64,000 nucleotides of DNA, taken from assembly GCA_964035795.1 (NCBI GenBank), contig OZ038321.1, positions 8,201,446 through 8,265,445 on the forward strand, read 5' to 3'. The notes under the pieces are model-generated. The model was not told the DNA's origin, searched no databases, and was given only the letters and a program-made list of their open reading frames with translations. The DNA comes from Pterobdella sp. o SKG-2022. Taxonomy: Eukaryota; Annelida; Clitellata; Hirudinida; Piscicolidae. Every line of letters starts with the position of its first letter. Within the stretch, counting starts at the first letter, position 1. A program made the position numbers and the translations under genes. Below, piece by piece: positions 55,701-64,000 of the stretch.

Positions 55701-58700
55701 AGACTAGCCCTTTTTTCATGAAAAATTTTCTGAAAATTAGAAAAACATAATCGAAACTGACATGACAAACTACTCAAAAAGTGTTAGTTAAATAGTTTGA
55801 ACCTGAATCTTCAGTCTGGTACATTCTGATAACCACATAAACTAAAGCGGTGTTTTCGTTAAATAAAAAAAGTATCAAAATATTGCTTTTTTTGTGAAGT
55901 TATTTTTGAAAACAATTATCAAAAAATTGATTCATGGTGTCTTTGAAAAATGTTTGAGTTTATTTACAATGTATCTGTCAAGTAAATTTAGTTTCATTAG
56001 TTGTGTTTATTATTGTTAATTATGAAACTCTATTTTTTTAAATTAGAAATGGCTTCGGTTCCAACAGCTCAAAAACAAGACTTGAGTTGATGTTGCTATC
56101 ATCTCGTTTTAGGCCACTTATAAAATTTTACAAAAAAATATTTTTAGTGTCAGTTTTCAATAAATATCAATAACTTTCTTTCATGATTCAGATTGAAAGG
56201 TAAATGATACGCAGGCTTTTCTTTTATGAAAAAATTTTAATGCTTATGAACAACATAAATTATAAAATATTTTTTTCAAAACTTTATACCATATGAAGGA
56301 TTTTCATAAAAACTTCGTATGGATTTTCAGAGACAGGCACTAATTTAAATTTACCTATTGAAGTGTTACATCAAGTTATTGTGACGAATAAAATGAAAAA
56401 AAAGAAAATTATATTATAGATATGTAGAAAAAAACTTTAATTAATAACAATAATGATACTGAAATATTTTTTTTAAAATTATTTCAAACTTGTTGCTATA
56501 TGAACTAATAATAACAAACAAGTAACTGAATAACTATCACCAACAAACCAACAGTCTATATCGCATGGTCTGCTAGGCTTTGTTATCGGAGGCATATATT
56601 TCCAAATGGGAAACAACGTTGAAAGTGCTATTCAAAATAGGTGATGCCTTTTAATAACGTGATTTGTTACCAATATTTTTGCAATCCTATTTTATGAGTT
56701 TGATATTTTAGAAGTGAAATTATGATAGAGATTGACATTCGAAAAGCTGGAGTCTTCATTGTTTCAGAATACTTTTTATGAAATATAATTTGAAGTTTTT
56801 GAATTTTTTCGCTATTTTAGGATATTTTTAGTTTTTCATAAAAATTTTTATAAAAATATTTTAAAGAATTGATTTTTTTTAATCATGTTCAAAGCAAATA
56901 ATTACCCTTTACATCGATTGCAATGAAAGGAGAATGACTGTATGAGCTTGTTAGTGTCTATGTATAAAAATTAGAAAATATTTTTATTAGCTATAGATAA
57001 TATTTTTTGACTTCTTTTTTTCAAATTTTTAGACCTAACATTTACATATATTCATTTATGAACATATACTTAATATGAACTACACTGGACATCAGGTAAT
57101 TGAACGTTTGTGCCCAAAATGCTAATGGCAGTCATTTTTTATTGAAACTTTTGTTCCTACTTTAAAACAATCTCATAAAAAAACAGAAAAAAAAACAGAT
57201 TTTAATTTTGACAAAAAATAAGCGAGATACAGGGTGATCTCATATGAGATCAATGGGCACAGTTTTAGCAAATGGGCTTTAACCGCATAGCATTAAAATG
57301 AGTAGTTTTAAGAATTTAATTCACTTTAAGTTGATTTTTAAAACCAAAATAAGAAAAAAACTTTTGAATTTATATGTTTATCCGTAGTTAAAATTTTTCA
57401 AAAAGTTTTAAAAAATATTTTTTTTTTCAAAATTATTAACGATTTTTCCCTGTTTGTTCCGATATTCAACTAACAGAAAACGAAATTTCACATATAACAA
57501 CCGTAAAACTCATAAAATTTTTCTAAAATATGAATTCTCATTTTAATTTGAGATTATGATATGAATAAATTCAAGCTACGCTCAAAGTAACCGTGAATTT
57601 TTCCAAAATGCCCGTGGTCTAGCGCTGCATGGCTTGTTTTGGCATCTTCTTTGTTCATTTCTAGTTGTTATATTATGTCTTTAAAGATTGAAACAGGCAT
57701 CATTAAAAGCTTGTGGAGGCCTTGAACAGTAGTATCTTTTGATTTGTTGTTGTCTAAACGCAAAGTTTTTGAAGTAGAATAGACTAATTGTTCTTCCAAA
57801 TATCTGAACAAATCCGCTTTTGGGCATGAGTATCACTTTCCTGGTTAGACTAATTACAGATTATGTTAAAGTTTATTACTGTCATACCTAGTATTCTTGT
57901 AAATATTGGCTAATACCATTTTTAGCCTTTATTGTTTTGGCATATTTGCTTCCCCCCCAATCGTCCTTATCCACTCCACACATTTTTGAGCTAAATTCTT
58001 CAAATACATTATGCCGTGAAAAACTTATGGTCCTAGTTGAAGGTTTTTGCATTGATCTGATTAGTTTTTATCACAATACAGGCTAAAGTTAGAGCAATTG
58101 CTTGAATCGCACAATGCCCAAAATTTTCAGCCAAATATATTTTGCTTGCCCCTAATAAACTGTTTGAGTGGGTGATGTACGATGTATTTTATGAAATTTC
58201 GTATCACTCAATTATAAATATAAACTAATATTTACAAAAAGTTTTTTTTTCATTTATTCGACTATTTTATTTATTTTTTGTAATATTCATCTTTTTAAAA
58301 TTCAAATTCCACGAATTAGAATGTATTTTGTGTAAAAGCCAATTTGCTAACACTTGTGCCCATTGATTTCATATGAGATCAGCAACTTTTAATGTCTTTA
58401 ACTCTGTTAATTTTACATGTTTCTCGAGTTTCAAATTTTTATAGTATTAATTGAAGATAACCCAAAAATACTTCATTTTGTTCCAATATAAAAAAGAATT
58501 ATTTTGCCTTAATTAGATGTTTTTTGACAAACGCCCATAAAAGTGAAGTTTGGACAATTTAAAGCTTAAATATCACAAAATTAAAATTCAAAATAAATTC
58601 AATATTAAAGGTATAACCCTAGTTAATAAAAAAATTAATTGGACTTGGATAAATATTAACCAATAATTAGTAAAACGGTTATTGTGAGTGATCTCATATC

Positions 58701-61700
58701 AAATCAATGGGCACATATGGATTAAGCTAAAAGACGTTAACGATAAAGATGATAACGCCTTTTAGTTTAATTCAAGCACTTGACAGCGATATTTTTAGCA
58801 TATCGAAAAGCTTAGTATTTTACAGTTAATCAAAATTGTTTGCTGTAATTTACTTTAATTTAGGCTAATTTATACTTTATATACGTAATGGCTTTTAAAT
58901 TCTTGTGTTGAAGGACAGGTCTAATATTCTTCCTAGTGGGTGCCCAAGTATTCAGAAACATCAGCAGTATAAGCCTTTTCATTGAAGAAAAAGTGCTTTT
59001 CAGGTGACTGGAGTGTATTTTAGAAAATGTTATTTAAATTTTCTTTAAACGTTTGGTATTGAGCATCTATAATTAAACTGTACCAAACATAGCACCTGAA
59101 GCTTGAAGCTGCTTTTGTTATAACCTGGATAACAGTAGACACCAGTAGCAGGTATCGACACTGATATTCTAATATCGATGTCAGTTGGTTCGACGGATGA
59201 TCATTTTTTGACAACGGCAAGGCAAACTGCTCAAGTGTGAAAATGGCAGATCTTAAATTCGATAATTTCAAAATAGACGATAACTCGAGCTGGCAGTCAA
59301 TAAAATTTTTTTAAAAATAAATAGCTTATTTTAAAATTACCCCATAATACTAGTATACTAGTATCTATAATCCGGGTCGACTGCTGTCAACCCGAGTTAC
59401 TGGAACATGTACTACAAAATAAAATATTGGTGAATAAGAAAAATAGTTCGAGTATTTAAAAAATATTTGAAAAATGGTGTTGTATGAGTGGCAAAACAAG
59501 ATTCCGTTAAAAAATAATTGTAAAAACATTATACAATATCTAGTGTGTCAATAGACAATGTAAGTTACTTTTACGAAAAACTTCGTGTATTAAGTTTCTC
59601 AATAAACCTTAGTGTTTGTTTCTATTATATTGATTTTTTTCCGGTTCCTGCCTCTAACGTGGTGCTAGTTCTGATAAAATTAGCTTAAATGGAAACATCT
59701 ACGACAGTAACAATGAACGTTTCAACTTTCAATGTAAGAGGATTAACAAATAAATTCGAGCAAAATTGTCTGCTGGATGATAATGAGTCCTTCAAACTCG
59801 ACTTTTGTCTTCTACAAGAAACGAAATGCACCGAACTTCACACCATAACAAAAAACAGCCACACAATAACTTTAACAAATTCTGACAAGTTCTATGGTTT
59901 AGGAATATGTTATAATTCGAAAATATTCCAACTTACCAAAATAACAGAATATGGAAAACGTGTGCTTTTACCAGCTTACCTCGAAATCAAACAGGAAAAA
60001 ATAGACATCATCAACGAGTACGCCTCAACCAACATACTAGCATCTTCAAAATCAAAAGAACTAGAAGAATTCTATATAAATCTCAAATCATGTATGAAAA
60101 ATCTTAAATCAAATATGTGGTTTATAGGTGGAGATTTCAACAGTAAAATTGGGAAAAATATGTCAAGTACACAAGGAGGTCACAACAAAGGTTGTCAGAA
60201 TAACAATGGGTTGATTTTGGAAGAGTTCATGCAAGAAAACAACCTTTTTGCATCCAACACAGCCTTCAAAAAGCAATCAAAGAAGAAAACACTGAGGGGC
60301 AAAACAGTCTACAATGTAATAGATTTCATCTTAATTCACCAAAAACTGAAAAAGTTCCTCAAAGACAGTAACACATACAGAGGAACTCTTACTCAGAGTG
60401 ATCATAACTTGTTAATAGTTCAAATTAAAAACCCCAAACCATATCAATGTTGGACCAACCAATCAAAAAACTACAATAAAAAACCTAATTTCCAAAACCT
60501 TATCACCCAACAAGCCTACAAAAAATCAATAGAAACAAGCCAAGCAACTTCACTTGAAGAAATTTTAATAAGCATAAAAAAGTATCAAATACTTGCTTCA
60601 AAAAGTCATCCAAAAAAACACCATCAAACAGATATGAAGACCACAAGCTACACACACTGGCTGATAAATAAAAAAACCTAAGAAACCTAATAGAAAATTC
60701 TACAAAAATTGATAAAATCAACAACCTCAAAACACAAAGGAACAAAATCAAAACTCAAATAAAAAAATAGATGTCTTGAACCATACAATAATGAACAGGA
60801 AACAAAACTCAAAATAATAGAAACCTTAGACTATAACAGACAAATGCATGCAGCTATTAAAGAATTGAGTATCAAAAGTAATACAACTGCAAAACCACTC
60901 AAGATGAAAGACCTCATGCAACATTACAAAAGCAAATTTTCAAAAAACAACAATAAAATAATAGAAAAATAAATATTTTTGAAGTAGAAAATGCTATAAA
61001 GAAACTGAAAACCAACAAATCTCCAGAAGAAGACATCTTCAGTGAAGAACTCAAACTCTTAGGAAGAAATATGAAAAAAACACTTACAGCAGCAGTAAAC
61101 AAAGAACTTCAAAGCAATAATTTTCCTCAATCAATCTTCAACCATGGCATTATTATACCAATAACAAAAAAGGGCAAACCTCTTTCTCCAGTAAACACAA
61201 GGCCTGTCATCTTACTAGACACAATAAGAAAACTCTTATCATTAATAATACTCAATAGAATAAGACCTTTCATAGAAAAATACCTTCCCATTACCCAAGC
61301 AGCATACAGACCAACTAGGTCAACAACAGACATTCTATGGGCTCATAAAATAGCAATTGAAGACAAAGTGAAATCAGGATGTACAATGAAAATAACCAGC
61401 ATTGATCTGTCATCTGCTTTCGACACCATAAACAGGAAAAAACTTATAGAAATTTTAAGCACTATAATCCCAGAATCTGAACTCAAAATAAGCGAACTTC
61501 TTTTAACAAACACCACCTTAGCCATAAGATACAATAAAAACACTTGCAAAAGCTTTACCACAAACATAGGATGCCCTCAAGAAGATGCCCTGAGCCCTGT
61601 CTTGTTCACCGTATACCTAGAAGCATGCATGAAAGAGATAAGAACCACCTACCCAGAAAACTCCTATAAACTCATTTCCGCCGATGACGTAAATTTCGTC

Positions 61701-63939
61701 TCACCAAGTGACATTAAACTAGATGAAATTGAAGCAATATTCCGCAAATGGGGTCTTACGCTCAACAAAAGTAAAACGGAAGAAAGAGTGATTAATGAAG
61801 AGAACACTGTGTGAAAGACAATGAAAATCCTTGGAAGCTACGTCGATACATGTGAGGACATCAAAAAAAGGAAAACTCTGGCAACTCTAGCGATGAACAG
61901 ATTAAACCCAATTTGGAAGAGTGGGATAAGTATAGGGAAAAAAATAAGAATTTATAAAACTTATGTTTTCTCAATTTTCCTATATGGCTGCAGTGCTTGG
62001 GTAGACTTTAAAAGCATCAGAAGCTCAATAGACTCCTTCCAAAGAAAGCACATACGAAGACTGAAAAAAGTTCATTGGCCAAATGTTATAAAAAACGAAG
62101 AATGCGACTCCGTCATACCACCTCTGCGCCAGAAAGTGAGAGTGAGAAGGTTGAAAATGCTGGGACACATATGCCGTAACGACCCGCCAGCAAAAAACAT
62201 TTTGGAAAAAGCCCTAAAGAATTCCAAAAGAAAAAGAGGCAGAACATTATCAACTCTTCTCAACACATTAATAAATGACATGAACTCTCTCAAATTAAAC
62301 ATGGACAACATTGAAAAAATCGATAAAGATGCGTATTGAGAAATTATTGGGACTCATTGTTAACTGTGATTATGTCTAAAGACGAAAATTAATTATATAT
62401 ATATATATATTGATTTCCGGCTATTTCACGTCAACATTATACAATACCTCTTGCATTGTGATTGCCTCACCTAAAACCAGCTTGTGGTCTAAAAAATGAG
62501 TTGAGAAAGCATTTGAATCTTATATGACCCCAAAAACTTTGAAGTTTGTCAAAAAAAACTACTAATTTTTCGTATATTTTTTTGATAAACCATATAAACA
62601 TGTTACAGACATGAGAGCACTAGCGGCTTCTACAGAGTGTCAGTGTACTTCCTCACCAAAGTCCTCTTCGACATCGTTCCAATGAGAGTGGTGCCAACCG
62701 TACTACTTTGTGTCACTAGTTACTTCATGACAGGCTAGTATGCTTTTCGAAGCGTGCATGGTTTTTTAAGCTTTTTATTTCTTTTTGAGTAGTTTTTGTG
62801 CAGAAGTTTCAAGCGTATTTTTAAACCTCGAGATAGGTGACTTATCAAGATAAGCCCCGGATTTGAAAATAATATTTATTAGATCAAAAGTAAATTTTTT
62901 ACAAACACTGCATTATAAAATTGAACTTATAAGAAACTATAGTTATTTTAAATGAATGAACGAAAAACCTTAATTTTTAGGTTAAAAACAAAAAGAATTA
63001 TATTTTGAAATGATTACAGGACTTCAATTGAAAGCTACTAAGTTTTTTTCTTCTTTTCTGAGCATGCTTTTGACAGCAGTGTCTGCGGCATCTTTGACGT
63101 TCGCCATGTGTTTGAGCTCCACAAGTATCAGTACTGCTCACGTTAAAACCGGCTTCTGCTTCATTTTTATGGAAGTAATATCCTTAAAACACTATCCAAC
63201 TGAGTTTGCAAAAAATTAAATGAATTATTTCATTCAACTTTTGCAGCTTTTCGGAGGATTTCTCATCAACATTGCCTTGATACCACATTGGCTCAAGTGG
63301 CTTCAGCACATCAGCATCTTCAAATACTCTCTCCAAGTTATCACTGAGCATTCACGTGTTTTGTTTTAAATTTTGTCAACAACTTTAAAAAAATAGCTTT
63401 ATAGGAACACTTTAATCAGCAATTGAATCTATATTTTTCAACAAACCTTTAACAAATTATAAAAAATTTAATTTTTTGCATTTCAGTAGATTACTATACT
63501 TTTCAGGGACTGTTTTTGAACGAGTTTATGGGCCTACAACTATACTCTAATGGGACATCAAGGTTTAATAAAATTTTAATTTTGTTTTTTCATCAACATT
63601 TATTTTAAATTATAAATATTAGCTCAGTGAGTATGGTTTCAACTAGAACATTCAAACAAGCTCACTCCAGATTTTAAACATTGTTTTGAATATGATTTTA
63701 CTATTTATACCAAATCTTCCAAGCTTAAAAATGAAATTTTAAAACTTCACATTCATATAATTTTTTGAATTACTTTATTGCTTCGAAGTGATGCGGCTTT
63801 GAAATACCTGCAAGATCAGAACATCTCTTACGGGTCATCGTGGGATTTGTGGAAAAACCATCTTGCTTTGTTTGGGTTTACCACCGTTTATCTAATGATT
63901 ACTTATGTGCTATTGGTAGTGAGAGCTAGGAGCAACTAA
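49704..63939 (+). CDS. ABCG2-like half-transporter, 17 exons, complete
   Basis: An ATP-driven efflux half-transporter that would dimerise in the plasma membrane to export sterols, porphyrins or xenobiotics. Exons: 49704-49837, 50227-50286, 50518-50632, 50865-51017, 51116-51273, 52530-52681, 52755-52832, 52884-52962, 53143-53242, 53820-53885, 56555-56640, 58914-59003, 62609-62733, 63020-63174, 63247-63336, 63507-63562, 63789-63939; 1848 bp, 615 residues. Walker A is GPSGSGKTT (57-65), signature ISGGEKKR (163-170), Walker [15 protein letters not shown] (from 183), H-loop SIHQP (218-222). Six membrane helices follow. Arg of YRVS (human Arg482 position) and Phe of AQVF (Phe439 position) are kept. 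The start is the first ATG in its frame. Intron 13 (62734-63019) uses a GC donor. The last extracellular loop is short, lacks Cys and has N-glycosylation sequons NGT and NIS. Introns 5, 10, 11 and 12 hold mobile elements. Confidence 0.93.
51780..52215 (+). mobile_element. LINE C-terminal fragment in ABCG intron 5
   Basis: Broken frames read [20 protein letters not shown], then [26 protein letters not shown] and [12 protein letters not shown]. This is the typical order of the C-terminal region after the reverse transcriptase in several LINE families (FE..CLRK..., K.TN.EL, RR..LGH..R). Stops and frame shifts are present; no RT domain remains. Confidence 0.6.
53903..54244. mobile_element. MITE-like element with long inverted arms and 21-bp periodicity
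   Basis: The left arm (about 53905-53985) and right arm (about 54160-54242) are inverted copies of about 80 bp: TAGGGTTTTTCAATTC... at one end and ...AATTAAAAAACCCTA at the other, flanked by TA on both sides. The right arm continues inward with degenerate 21-bp units (GCAAAAATTTGGAAGT and CTAAGATTTGGTAGG types), which gives a 7-residue periodic frame on the minus strand that is not a gene. It starts about 20 bp after exon 10 of the ABCG gene. TA flanks and CCCTA ends suggest a Tc1/mariner-type MITE, but no transposase is visible. Confidence 0.7.
54285..55720 (-). mobile_element. L2/CR1-like LINE, 5'-truncated and broken, in ABCG intron 10
   Basis: On the minus strand: [20 protein letters not shown] (RT motif near 55560), then [20 protein letters not shown] (near 55240), FADDITLF (catalytic block near 55130), [13 protein letters not shown] (near 55010), and a C-terminal [18 protein letters not shown] block (near 54450-54490). 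The 3' end reads CAAGCGCCTCTGAGG (54360-54346), then TGTGTGCTACAAAATTT, then an ATAATAATG end. Motif order and the GCGCC-TTTGAG-type end are characteristic of L2-clade elements. Stops and shifts interrupt the frame. Its tail resembles the 43.9 kb SINE tail. Confidence 0.8.
57228..58385. mobile_element. DNA-transposon relic with terminal inverted repeats, ABCG intron 11
   Basis: The left end, TACAGGGTGATCTC, runs into the palindrome GATCTCATATGAGATC (57236-57251), then AATGGGCACA and TTAGCAAATGGGCTTT. The right end (58331-58381) is the inverted copy of about 50 bp with several mismatches. TA next to CAGGG is a Tc1/mariner-type start. The interior of about 1.1 kb shows no intact transposase; one minus-strand region (57600-57850) has a faint coding look. 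Confidence 0.6.
58689..58716 (+). repeat. Third copy of the transposon end
   Basis: GTGATCTCATATCAAATC followed by AATGGGCACA, in the same orientation as the left end at 57235, about 300 bp beyond the right end. It suggests a second, solo or overlapping element. Confidence 0.55.
59542..62432 (+). mobile_element. APE-type LINE, nearly full length but inactive, in ABCG intron 12
   Basis: A non-LTR retrotransposon in sense orientation. The endonuclease (59689-60681) keeps its motifs: [29 protein letters not shown] and QSDHNLL. After frame shifts the reverse transcriptase (about 60980-61814) shows [60 protein letters not shown] and SADDVNFV. The C-terminus (61821-62339) shows YGCSAW and [13 protein letters not shown]. 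Gly to Glu in PQG, Tyr to Ser in YADD, stops at 60679, 60972 and 61812, and frame changes make it dead. It ends in a TA run (62393-62411). A 17-bp near-perfect direct repeat (59525-59541 and 62433-62449, one mismatch) is a candidate target-site duplication. No ORF1 is visible. Confidence 0.88.
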
Positions 63940-64000
63940 AGATCAAACGATGATAGAGCTCAAAAGTTTTTGAGATTTCAAGTTCATGACAAGGTTCTTG

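Overview
The window is AT-rich nuclear DNA from an animal, with intron-split genes (GT-AG splice sites), homeobox genes, LINE and SINE debris and long microsatellites. I see no prokaryotic features. The species cannot be fixed from the sequence. The CYP4 and ABCG2-like proteins read much like deuterostome members of those families, so an invertebrate deuterostome such as a tunicate is a reasonable guess, but it is inference only.

Layout. 1-4340 (+): the 3' part of a CYP4-type cytochrome P450 that enters from the left edge. 6371-7485 (-): a two-exon NK1/slouch (NKX1) homeobox gene. 22912-23714 (-): the homeobox exon of a second NK1 gene; its first exon is probably the open frame at 26442-27452 (-). 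33910-40016 (-): a five-exon Patched-domain (RND family) membrane protein. 49704-63939 (+): a complete 17-exon ABCG2-like half-transporter of 615 predicted residues. Exon junctions were worked out by hand from splice sites, phase and family similarity. All joined models keep frame except where an uncertain donor is stated.

The rest is mobile-element debris and featureless AT-rich sequence: a GIY-YIG (Penelope-type) relic inside a P450 intron; a 356-bp TG tract beside a zinc-finger LINE tail; a second LINE on the minus strand (13.5-15.2 kb); LINE fragments at 48 kb and 51.8 kb; an L2/CR1-like LINE at 54.3-55.7 kb; an APE-type LINE at 59.5-62.4 kb; an inverted-repeat MITE at 53.9-54.2 kb; a Tc1-like terminal-inverted-repeat relic at 57.2-58.7 kb; and tRNA-derived SINEs at 43.9 kb and 49.0 kb, with a weaker one at 33.1 kb. 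Introns of the ABCG gene hold five of these.

There is no operon-like logic. The one locus with internal structure is the NK1 pair: same strand, same intron phase, homeoboxes differing at only 7 of 188 bases while the flanks have diverged completely, and a shared CCAAT-type upstream element. I found no convincing new biological system. The strongest leads are the NK1 homeobox homogenisation, the MITE with 21-bp periodic arms beside a splice donor, the SINE that carries an L2-like tail, and missing signature residues in the P450, Patched-type and ABCG2-like proteins.
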